From NCBI GenBank assembly GCA_001599815.1, contig BCIA01000002.1, forward strand, positions 6,731,626-6,795,625: a DNA stretch of 64,000 nucleotides, written 5' to 3'. Both the position numbers and the translations under genes were made by a program. Each line of letters opens with the position of its first letter. Position 1 is the first letter of the stretch. This DNA is from Furcasterigmium furcatum (lineage: Eukaryota; Ascomycota; Sordariomycetes; Glomerellales; Plectosphaerellaceae). The notes beneath the pieces are model-generated. The model searched no databases. It was not told the origin of the DNA and saw only the letters and a program-made list of their open reading frames with translations. Positions 24,296 through 34,100 of this stretch are shown here, piece by piece.

Positions 24296-25486
24296 TCAGT
24301 CCTCCTGTTCCAACAGCTTATACACCATGGGCACCCCTCTGCATTGCTCGAGATGCTCTGCCAGCTCCGTCATGGTCCGCTCCCGGAACGCCTGCGCTTG
24401 CATGTCATCCGGCATCGGGATCCTGGTCCCGGACCTGGGTTTCCCTGTATACGGTCCGCCCCTCCATTTCGTCCCGTGGACGTGCCCCATTCCCTGGACG
24501 TAGTAGTTGACGTGGAAGGTCGTCGAGCAGCCCTCGCACCAGGCGATCCGCTCGACGCGGTCCTCGGCCCCGTCCAGCCGCACAAAGGACATCTCCATGA
24601 ACTGCATGCCCCATCTATCGACGTCTTCCACACCCGGAAGTGTCAGCGGCGGGAGGTTCTCTCTGTCCCAGACAACGTCGAAGGGGTACGGGTTGCCGTC
24701 CTGGTGGGTGATCCGGCGAAACTCCGCCTCCCCGCGACGCTGCAGGGAGAGGGCCGCAGCGCTGCGCTGGCAAATGACTTTGTGCCGCCGGAGGGATGGC
24801 TTTCGGCCCGGCTGCTTGACCGTGTACAGCGACCTGAGCTGCTTCAGCTCGCCGGCCTTGAGGCCATACCGGCTGCGCGCCTCGAAGGGGTCCATGACCC
24901 AAAACCGGACGTCGTTGTCGAGGCAGCCGAAACACGCGCGCTCGCACGTCATCATGAAGACAAAAGACCCCGTCAGTCCGCAGGCCACGCAGGCGGACGA
25001 TGTCAGCAGTTCGTAGAGCTGCTCCAGAGTGAAGAGGTGGGCGAGGCGCATGTGGCCCAGTGTCCCGAGGAAGGCGCCGGCGTGCTCGACGAGGAGGCGG
25101 TACTCGCGGAGGCTGTCGACGATGGTTTTGAGCTCGGAGCTGAGGCAGGCTAGGCGCCGGAGGGTGCGGATGTCGAGGCCTCGGAGGATCATGGTGTGCA
25201 CCTCGTAGGGCAGCTTCCCGAAGCCGCCGAGCGTGGACGAAGCCGTTTTGCGGCTAGGTGTGTCGGAGATGGTGACGGTCAATTCTGGCAGTGGCTCGAC
25301 CCAGGCGGACCTGGGGTTCATGTGAGGCCGGGAACGGACAAGGTGCGGTGGCGGGCCATCGGGTTCAGGGAGATCTCTCTCGCGGTCGCGTTTCTCCTTC
25401 AGGAGTTGCGGGTATGGCCCGCCCCATGTCATCCAGTCATCCTCGCCGACGTTCGTGTAGGCGTTGAGATATGTGTTGCCGCTCAT
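24296..25486 (-). CDS. F-box-like protein with Cys motifs
   Basis: A single exon encodes 396 aa from the ATG at 25486 (an in-frame ATG at 25588 would add a hydrophobic stretch and looks like 5' leader). Residues ~85-130 (FGKLPYEVHTMILRGLDIRTLRRLACLSSELK) read as an F-box-like helix pair. A later CVACG...CERACFGC pattern, with four or more cysteines, could bind zinc. Similar proteins are common in lineage-specific expansions of filamentous fungi and would recruit substrates to an SCF ubiquitin ligase. No substrate can be predicted. It is convergent with the cupin gene (287 bp between stops). Confidence 0.7.
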   Translation of the reverse strand: MSGNTYLNAYTNVGEDDWMTWGGPYPQLLKEKRDRERDLPEPDGPPPHLVRSRPHMNPRSAWVEPLPELTVTISDTPSRKTASSTLGGFGKLPYEVHTMILRGLDIRTLRRLACLSSELKTIVDSLREYRLLVEHAGAFLGTLGHMRLAHLFTLEQLYELLTSSACVACGLTGSFVFMMTCERACFGCLDNDVRFWVMDPFEARSRYGLKAGELKQLRSLYTVKQPGRKPSLRRHKVICQRSAAALSLQRRGEAEFRRITHQDGNPYPFDVVWDRENLPPLTLPGVEDVDRWGMQFMEMSFVRLDGAEDRVERIAWCEGCSTTFHVNYYVQGMGHVHGTKWRGGPYTGKPRSGTRIPMPDDMQAQAFRERTMTELAEHLEQCRGVPMVYKLLEQED

Positions 25487-26780
25487 GATGGTCGTGGCTG
25501 GCTGGAGAGAAAGGAGGAGAAGATTGGCGCTTTGAAACCAGGCAGATGCGGAGCTGACATGGATCGGAGCTGTGCCGCAGCAGCACATGATGCCGGGGTC
25601 GCACCCGGGGCCATGGGGCTGCTATGAACGCGTATTTAGAGCACGTAAACGAGCTTTCCCAACTGCGACTTTCAGTTGCTACTCTTCATGATGTCTAATC
25701 CTTTTTTCCCGGTAGAGAATGAGGAGGAAACGAGGGACACCGGCACCGGCCCGATCTAATGATGTGTATGTTGCTTCTCCCCTCTCTCAACGAAGACAGG
25801 TCGCGACAGAATCGCTCACTGTATAGTTAACACAAGAAGACGTACCTAGTTGACCAAGTCGTGAGATTGTAGTACCGGAGCGCCTGGCGAAAAGTGAAAC
25901 GTGGACACGCTCATGTAGTACACATCGCCAACAGGAAGTACTTCGGGATCCGGGAGGTCTTCCCATCGCACCGAATTCCTGAATTTGACGACATCGCTCC
26001 AGCGGCCGAATAAGTTGGGAAAGGGGGAATCTTGCCAGAGCTTTCACGGCTCTAGCTTGGGACCGTACGTTTGGAGGCCGCCGAGGTCAGACTGTTCAGG
26101 TGACTGTTGATAACAAGTCAGACAAAGACAAGCATGACTTGAACAAGATACTTGGTTCAGTGTGAAAATCTGCCGAGTTTTAAGTCGCCTCTGACTTGAG
26201 CCGTCTCCAGGGGATGCCGCCCGGACAAGGCCCGGGCCTCTCGGTGTTTCTCACAGCGAGGCCTCGTCAGCCAGAACTTCTGTATTGGGCTAAGTTTCTC
26301 AGTCAAACCAATCGTGACTTGTACGCACTTGCCCGCACATTTCTCCACAATGCCGAGCTACTTCGGGTTTTGCTGGGCGGGTCTACGGATGGATGTCTGG
26401 ATTCCGATTCATGATCCATGCCAAAGGCATGAGCTGAAAACCCAAAATTCGTCATTGGTTCGGTTTCTTCAGAAGCCTCCACCAAGTACTACCCACATGG
26501 GTTAGGGCTTCAATAATGTACAAGTATCTCCCGAGCCCCCGCGCTTCCTTGGCATTTTAGAGACTGGGGGAAGTTGCCGAAGAGGGGGCGCTTAGTTTTT
26601 CCTCGTTCGGCAGCCGCAAGCGCCTCGACTTCCAATTAACTAGTACCGGCGGCGGTTTGCCCGAAACACCGAGGAGAGGACCCGAGATCGTGGACAGAGT
26701 ACATAAACGGGAGGTTCGAGCCTGATTCGAGCATGCTGCCTCTCGTCGACCATTGCTGTGAGACATCCCTCCGACCGACC
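25487..26780. other. Intergenic, no gene seen
   Basis: Only short frames without motifs are present. Two divergent promoters are expected. A small unbroken frame at 26196-26414 is not supported. Confidence 0.5.
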
Positions 26781-28265
26781 ATGGCTTCTCAAGAGAAGCT
26801 GAGGCTCTGCTCCAGCAAGCCAAGAGTCTTCATCCTCACCGACATCGCCAATGAGCCTGACGACTCTGAGTCACTGGTTCGCTATTTGCTCTACGCCAAC
26901 GAGTTCGACACGCGCGGGCTCGTCGCCTGCACCTCCACCCACATTAGGTCTCGGGTTGCCCCCGAGGAGATCGTGGATATCCTCGGCGGTTATGCGCAAG
27001 TCGTAAAGAATCTCAACAGCCATGCGCACCCTCAAAATCAGTACCCGCCAGCTCAGGACCTTCTCGATATGGTCCGTTCAGGTCCGGTGACATACGGAAA
27101 GCTCGCTCTGGCGGCTGAGACGCCTCTGAGTGACGGTTCCGCACTGCTCATTGATCGTGTCGACGAGTCGGACCTGCCTCTCTGGGTTCTCTGTTGGGGC
27201 GGCGTCAATACCTTGGCCCAGGCCGTTGCGCATGTTCAGAAAACGAGGACGGCAGACGAAAGCGCGCGGTTCCGGTCAAAGCTCCGCGTATATGCCATCT
27301 CGGATCAAGACGACACTGGTCACTGGCTCAGGGTCCAGTTCCCCGATATCTTCTACATCTGCTCGGTCCACGGCTGGTGCCAGTATAGCTGTGCCGCATG
27401 GACTGGAATCTCCGGTTGTCCTGACGCGGGTGCCGATCCCAGCCAGTTCACCCGGGAATGGATCAAGGAACACATCCAGATCGGTCCGCTGGGGGAAAAA
27501 TACCCCGATTTCAAGTTTCTCGTCGAAGGTGACACGCCCACCTTCCTCTACCTCATCCAGAACGGACTGGGCTCGCCGGAACATCCTCATTGGGGCAGCT
27601 GGGGCGGTCGGTACACCTACTACGACCCATCCATGACTGGGAAGCATTACGCCGATGCCGCGGAGTCGGTACGTGGCATAGACGGCAAGATATACACGAC
27701 AAACTTTGCGACCATCTGGCGGTGGCGGCCCGCTTTCCAGAACGACTTCGCGGCCCGTATGCAGTGGACTCTGACCGACGACGTCCGGTCTGCGAACCAC
27801 GCGCCCGTGGTCATCGTGAACGGCAGCAATGGAGGGCCCGAGCCCATCCTGATTGAGATTGAGGCCGGGTCGAAGATTGTATTGGATGCATCGGCTTCAT
27901 ACGACCCCGACGGCGATGCTTTGACCTTCAAATGGTTCCAGTACCGTGAACCGACCGCCGTGACGGGCCTCCTTGGCGAGATGATCCCAGATATCGATAT
28001 CGTGGACCTAGATCCGTCAAACCCAGGAACAACAGTCGAGTTGGAAATGCCACCCCCAAGAGTCTGCGCCATCGAGCCGTTGAGTGGTCGGCCCGTGGAG
28101 AAGGGACAGGAGTACCACTTTGTCCTGGAGGTCAAAGATAATGGAACGCCGAGTTTGACCACGTACAAACGTGTCGTCCTTCAGATCACGAACAAACAGT
28201 TGCGCGGCGCGAGAGAAACCGTGGCTACCACCAATGCCGAGTGGTTATTGTTGAACAGGGAGTAG
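26781..28265 (+). CDS. DUF1593 nucleoside-hydrolase-like glycan-binding protein
   Basis: A single exon encodes 494 aa, taking the ATG at 26781 in the context ACCATGG; an upstream in-frame ATG (26733) is less likely. The N-terminal ~300 residues match DUF1593 (annotated in some genomes as cellulose-binding protein): the acidic metal motif VFILTDIANEPDDSESLVRY resembles the calcium site of inosine-uridine nucleoside hydrolases. The C-terminal ~120 residues form an Ig-like beta domain (VLDASASYDPDGDALTFKW). No signal peptide is obvious, so localisation is uncertain. It abuts a GH78 remnant, so the pair may once have been a rhamnoside/pectin-use locus. Confidence 0.8.
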   Translation: MASQEKLRLCSSKPRVFILTDIANEPDDSESLVRYLLYANEFDTRGLVACTSTHIRSRVAPEEIVDILGGYAQVVKNLNSHAHPQNQYPPAQDLLDMVRSGPVTYGKLALAAETPLSDGSALLIDRVDESDLPLWVLCWGGVNTLAQAVAHVQKTRTADESARFRSKLRVYAISDQDDTGHWLRVQFPDIFYICSVHGWCQYSCAAWTGISGCPDAGADPSQFTREWIKEHIQIGPLGEKYPDFKFLVEGDTPTFLYLIQNGLGSPEHPHWGSWGGRYTYYDPSMTGKHYADAAESVRGIDGKIYTTNFATIWRWRPAFQNDFAARMQWTLTDDVRSANHAPVVIVNGSNGGPEPILIEIEAGSKIVLDASASYDPDGDALTFKWFQYREPTAVTGLLGEMIPDIDIVDLDPSNPGTTVELEMPPPRVCAIEPLSGRPVEKGQEYHFVLEVKDNGTPSLTTYKRVVLQITNKQLRGARETVATTNAEWLLLNRE

Positions 28266-28458
28266 ACCAGAAGGAAGATGGGGCATGTTGAGTCTAACGA
28301 CGTGACGAAGAAGGGTTGTGTCCGAATGGTTTCGCTTGGAGAGATCTCGTGTATCTTCTTCCAGCTGAGATCTACATAGTCAAACTTCAGCCGTGGACCA
28401 AATGCACATTCCGAAATGCGCACGAAGATGATGGGTTCTAGATCTTGCCCGCCGTGCC

Positions 28459-29235
28459 ATGCGAGTTTACGCATTCGGGTCGAGAGCTTCCGGTTACGTT
28501 TGCGCACTTTCAGAGGAGCAAGAAGAATGCGCAAATGCCGTGATGCACGCAGCCAGGTCGCACTGCTTTGACGGTACCTTCTTCACCGATGGGCTCGCTC
28601 TCATGGCAGAGCCGACCGACCGACTACAGCGACGTCAGTCAGGTCTGGGCTGTTCTTTCTAGGGCAATTTCCGCGGAGGATGGCCGAAAGCTGCTCTCGA
28701 GCGCTTTAAGCCAGGTCCAGGAAACTCCGTGGACAAAGGCCTCCACAGCCATGAAGTTCTACACGTTGCGCGCGCTGTCGTCCGTTGGCGGTGACGCAAT
28801 TGACCAGAATTTTCAGGACTTTTGGGACCCGTGGCGCGTGCAGGTCTCTGAACTAGGGTCGAAGAAGACGTTGGCGAGCGTTCGGACTGTCATGCCAGAG
28901 GCAGCTTGCCGCTGTATGACTTCGTGTGGGAGGTTGTCGGCGTCAGGCTGGCTACGCTGGGGTGGTCTCGCGTCTCATTCAAGCCGCGGCTAGCTCTGTT
29001 CAAGGAGATGCAGGCCGATGTGACCCTGGGTGGCCGCTTGGGGGTCGCAAGAATCCTTTGGCAACACGCAAATGGCGGATCGGATTGTCTCCTGTGCTTG
29101 ACTGTGGAAGCCGTCTCTGATGCGCCGCAAGATATCACCATACCTGTACTGGTTGAACTTCCCATGGGCCGGACGGAGACCCTTCCGGCTCCGGGATCTC
29201 TGGAGCTTCAGGTAGCCCTCCCACAGGATGTGTAA
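28459..29235 (+). pseudogene. GH78 alpha-L-rhamnosidase remnant (C-terminal part)
   Basis: Three overlapping frames together reproduce the C-terminal half of a six-hairpin alpha-L-rhamnosidase. The first frame has ARSHCFDGTFFTDG; near 28600 the sense shifts to PTDYSDVSQVWAVLSRA and then STAMKFYTLRALSSVGGDA and QDFWDPWRVQ. Near 28875 it shifts again to SDCHARGSLPLYDFVWEVVG, followed by GWSRVSFKPRLALF. Two frameshifts and the missing N-terminal two thirds make this a pseudogene. The stop is at 29233-29235. The space 28266-28458 shows no clear upstream part. Confidence 0.75.
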
Positions 29236-29696
29236 CTGGCGGGAGTTGTTGCTAGAACGTACACCGAATAAGGAACGCCATCCACCCAATCCATTGGTCG
29301 GCAGACTAGGCGACAGGCTGGTGAGCAACAGCACCTTAGTTTAGAATGCAATTGTACAACCGAGTTGGGACGCAGCCAATGCCTTAATGACTCTAACGCG
29401 GGTATATAGATAGGTAGTAGATAGATAATGGATAACACTAAACCATCCGCGGCTCAGGGCCACTCCGGGAAACCCTCCGCGGCTCAGACATCGCTGTGCC
29501 GTACTATAATCTCCGCCCCCGCGGGCGGAGTTTAACACGTCCGCCAACCTCCACGATCCTCGGTGGAGTTTGCTTCACTGAACGACCAACACTATATATC
29601 CATCGTGATGCCAACACATCATTTTCCACACACGCTGTTTCAAGAGTGAATTATTGTCGTCCACGCCCCTCTTCGAGCACCTGGCAAGAAGTGACC
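29236..29696. other. Intergenic, promoter of SDR gene
   Basis: Holds two short GGCTCAG/CCGCGG-rich direct repeats at about 29447-29485 (CCATCCGCGGCTCAG and CCCTCCGCGGCTCAG). No gene seen. Confidence 0.5.
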
Positions 29697-30766
29697 ATGG
29701 TCGCCATCAAGGATATCCAGGCCGCCAACGCCCAGCTCACCGAGCACACCGCACCTCGTGTCGCCGTTTTTGGCGGTGGGACCTCTGGCATCGCAAAAGC
29801 CACCGCGAAGCGGCTGGTCTCCCTCGGGTTTCCCATCAAGATCTACCTCATCGCCCGGTCGGCGTCTGAGTCTACCATTGCTGCCTTCAGTCAGGAATTA
29901 CGCAACATCAACGACAAAGCCGAGGTGGTTTGGTTACCGGGCGAAATATCTCTCCTTTCTGAGGTCCGACGCACCAGCCTGGAGATCCTCAAAGCCGAAT
30001 CTAGTATCGACCTGCTCTTTCTTGCGGCCGGCTATGCGCCTTTCAGTGGGCGAGACAGTAAGCGATTCTCTTCTTTTAGACTATTCTTCGGTTGGATGTC
30101 TCGCTCACGCTCGCTTTAGACACATCGGAGGGGCTGGATGTTACGCACTCGCTCGAGTACTACGGCAGGATGCTCTTCGTCCAGCACCTGCTCCCCCTCC
30201 TCCGCCAGTCCACTCGCCAGCCCCGTGTCGTCACCGTCCTCGCGGGATTCTTCATTTCGACGGGGTTCAACGGCGACGACTGCAACCTCGAGCGCCCTGG
30301 GGCATTTGCCGGCGCCGCCTCCCAGTCGCACATGAGTGCCATGAACACCCTCACCCTCGACCGCCTCGCATCCGACCCGGAGAACTCGCGCATCAGTTTC
30401 ATCCATAACTGGCCCGGCCTCGTTGAGACGGGCAACTCCACCCGCCACTGGACACGGTCTTGGACTTCGCCCTTTTCACTCATGATCCTCACGAAGCCCC
30501 TATTTTGGGCGATAGGCCTCAGCATCGAAGAGTCGGGAGAGAGACATGTCTTCATCAGCACGAGCAGCTCCTACGGCGGAGGCAAGGGCCCGGCTGTTGC
30601 GGGATTTGTTGCCAAGAATACGGCCGGGGGTGTCGAGGGCGGATTGTTCCTGCTGAACCACAAGTGCGAGGCCGGATTTAGTAGGGCCAGTTTTGAGCAG
30701 GTGAAGGCTCAGTCGGCGGACAAGGTGTGGGCGAAGACGCGGGAGATATTGGATCCCTATATGTAG
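29697..30766 (+). CDS. Short-chain dehydrogenase/reductase-like protein
   Basis: Exons 29697-30057 and 30120-30766 give 335 aa; the ATG at 29697 lies in the context ACCATGG. The N-terminal nucleotide-binding fold is APRVAVFGGGTSGIAKATAK (GxxxGIxxA), followed by LLFLAAGYAPFSG in place of the usual NNAG. The catalytic YxxxK is not evident in the usual form, with HMSAMNTLTLDRLA at that place. This resembles fungal SDRs of the NAD(P)-binding 'ketoreductase' group that lack the classical Tyr-Lys pair. Cytosolic; substrate unknown. Confidence 0.8.
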
Positions 30767-31153
30767 GTAAGGGAAGTGATGGCCGTGATGTACAAGTATT
30801 TATGTTCCGTCTTGACAGCACCCCTTTGAATTCAGCACTTGCACTTAGCTGCATCGCGTGAATTCAAAGAGCTCACGACCCATATACACTCACTTGCAAA
30901 TCTCTGTGTAGCCACGATTTCTCAAGGCGGGCAAGGGGTCGAATCATACCGATGAGCTTAATCCGAGCAGTTATATCTACTCTCCCAAAACACACCGGGC
31001 GACTTCCACAAACCGGTCATCCTTGTTAATGATAAAGACCAACGCAGAACACAGAGGAGAGCGGAGATGGGTATGACATTACTGCTAGTAATACTACTAC
31101 CAGCTAGCAGCAACTATATATCACCCATCTATCACCTATGGCTGCGTCCGCTC
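30767..31153. other. Intergenic between convergent genes
   Basis: About 390 bp of 3' flanks; a TACTAGTA/TACTACTACC run at about 31080-31100 is the only low-complexity patch. No gene seen. Confidence 0.5.
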
Positions 31154-34100
31154 CTAGGGGCATGTCCCTGTGGTGGCCATGTACGACCCGATGCGTGGTG
31201 CCCTCAGGGCCGAGAAGCACCCTGAGGGACTTTCCCGAGTTCCGCCAGCAATGATGCCGATGAAGTCGGTTGATCCGGGGCTGTTGCGCCTAGAACAGTC
31301 GGTGGTCTCGTACAAGCACAGTATCGCGCCGCTACCCTCAGTGGTGAAGCCCACAGCACTGTCGGCACCCTCGGGGATGTCGGTGTTGCATCGAGTGGTG
31401 GACAACGAGGATGCTCGGCCCACCGATCGTCCGCAATTCTGTTTGTGCTCTGTCAGTCTGGTGCTGCGGACGTTGTACGGGTTAACATCTCGGATGCGAG
31501 GGGGCCCTTACGGTTCGGAAATCGAGTCCCCAAATGTGTGAGCGCCCGGCGCAGCCCTGCTCGGAAATCGTGTAGGAATGGATCTGCTGTCCGCCCGGGA
31601 GCGTCAGGCAGTCCGAGCCTTCGATCCGGTCGCCACCCGAAAGCTGAAAGCGGTCCGAGTCGGTCGCTGAGGTACAGTCTGACCTGCTGAAGAAGCAAAC
31701 ATTGTAGCCGGGCTTCCCGAAGCCCTGGACGGTGTTGACGACGAAAGACCTCAAGTTCACGGGTAGGCAGTTAGATCCGTCTCGGCCCATGCCGTACTCG
31801 TCGTTGGCTGTAACGCTGCAGGCCTGTCGAGGAGAAAAGCAGGCGTGCGTCAGCGTTTGCTTCCATCTTCAGTAAGTCAGCTGGCACTCACCTGAGCGGA
31901 AAATCTGATGCCGTAGTTGTACGGTGATGGTCCACCACCGTCGCCGCCACCACCAGGCGGCGGCAATGCCGGAGCGCCGGGGCGGTTGGGATCCTTGGGA
32001 TCACGGAAGTCTGGCGGAGGCGTGATCGGCCGCCCGCCTCCACAGTAGTAGCCCCTGCAGAGCTCGCCGCCACATGTGCCGGATGGGCACCGGGGGGAGT
32101 CCTGCCCCGGGGACCAGTCGATGTTCCGGCCGCCGCCGCCGCCGCCAGGCAACAGGGGACAGCTGCCACCGCCCCCTTCTTGTCTTCTCTGTATAGGAAA
32201 GCAGGGCCCGATCGTCTCCCCAGGATTACTGGGCACGTTGCGCAGATCGAGGTTGATCTCCGGGCATCTGCCCCTGGCCCAGTCGGCCCGGGTGTTGTAG
32301 TCGCGCAAGCATGACCTGTCTCCGACCTGTCCGTTCCAGACGACGGGCCTCAGGGTTTGAGGGTTGATCGCGGTATTATGGGTCTCGAACCGTCGGTGCA
32401 GCAGCCGCACCATTTTCTTGACGTTCCCAGGATCCCCGAGCTGTCCCTGCCATGGCGAAGGCACCGAGCGGAGGTACGCTGCCACGCCGGCCACGAGAGG
32501 CGCGGCTATCGCAAGTGGTGAGGTGAGCCCAATGGTCCAAGCAGCGGCGGCAGAAAGAAGTTCAACTCACAGTAAGACGTGCCCTCATCAAACTCAATCG
32601 CGTCATCGCCACTGAAAAGGGGCTCCATCGGCAACGGTACACCCTCACCCGGCGCGTACGTTGTCAGGTAATCGGCCATCATACTCCATGCAGGTGTCGT
32701 GCCTCTTTCGTTGGCTGCTCCCACCACGATCATGTTGGGGATGGTGTCATAGGGGTTATATTGAGTCCTCGGGCCTGCGAACATGGTTGGATAATCGTCG
32801 ATGTGCCGCTCGTCGTTGCCAGCGGCCACGACCAAAACCGCTCGGGCTTCGGAGTCAAGTCGCCTCAAGGTGTTGTCTTGGGCCGAGGAGTCAGGTCAGC
32901 GGCTTCACAATCAAGGGGAGGTCGTAATCGAGGACAGGACAGCACGATCGACTTACGCATGGCTCCCACCCTCCATGCCGGGGATGTTTGGTGGATTCCT
33001 ACACTCATGCTGATGACGGATTTGCCTACGCGCTCAGCTGGTCGCTCCAATATGTGATTGAGGGCGTCTATCAGCTCCCACAATATCTGCTCTTCTTCTG
33101 GAAGAATAAATCGCTTGACGGTCCGCCACACACTACACCTCTTGCACGTGCCCAGCTTGCGGCCGTTGATCATGGCGATAACGCGGGTTGCGTGCTCGCT
33201 ATCGTCTTGAAACCATGGAGGGGGCAGGGCATTCCCGCGGTTGAGGTTCGTTAATGTTCCGAGAGATCGCGTGAACTCCTTTTCATGTCGTTATTATCGG
33301 ATCAAACGGGGAGGGGAAGGGGGAGTGAAGGGGTCATGTGACTTACGGCATGATCTGTCCAGACACGATCCTCGCCGATGACGTACACGTGCTGACCGCT
33401 GCCTCCCGCAGTGTCATAGTAGAATTTGTATTGTTCTGCATCGCCTGCGATAAAGTTGAGACCGTTGGGAGCCTTCCATTGCTCCCTCAGAGGCAGTGAG
33501 ATCTGGGCTGGACTCCAGTGGCGCGATGGCTCGTGGGTTGCTTGAGGGGGGGGAAGTGGCTGTCTCTTGTCCAGCCGTTGCGTCCGGGATGCCAGTGAGC
33601 CCTTATCGTCGAGAACCGTGGCGTTTGACTTAGCGGACTGGTCGTCTTCCTCGGCGTTACTCGTCGGGGGGGCTCTCTTCCTCCGGGACCTCACGTTTCG
33701 GCGAGTGTCTCCAGTCGGGGATTCGTAGTAGAAAGCATTGAGGACGTCTCTCTGTTGTTAGTGTCAGCGCTGCCGGGCAGATCCGCCACGGAGATATCAA
33801 CTGGTGCGTGTGCGGGACGTACAGATGCCTTCAACCGGGCCATGGTGTCCGCGTCAAGCATCGGGACCCAGTAGAACCCAACAAATCCCGACGCTGGTGA
33901 CTCGGCTATCTCGTAGTCATAGCCGCTCAGCAACCTCGGGATCTCGCCCACGTTTTCTGGGTTGCTGGGGTACACGACGGCATTGGCAGGGCAGCCCGGC
34001 GCGGGGAGGGACTGACGCCGCTCGAGGATGGACCTCGCCTCCAGCGGCTGCGCTTCGATGCCAGCACCATCACGTTTGGCCATCCGCGTTGGCTCGGGGC

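Noticed and set aside
31482..31823. Chitinase ending at the stop at 31482
   Set aside because: Possible, but splicing 31511-31439 adds 95 in-phase codons with a Cys pattern like the preceding module, so the longer model was preferred.
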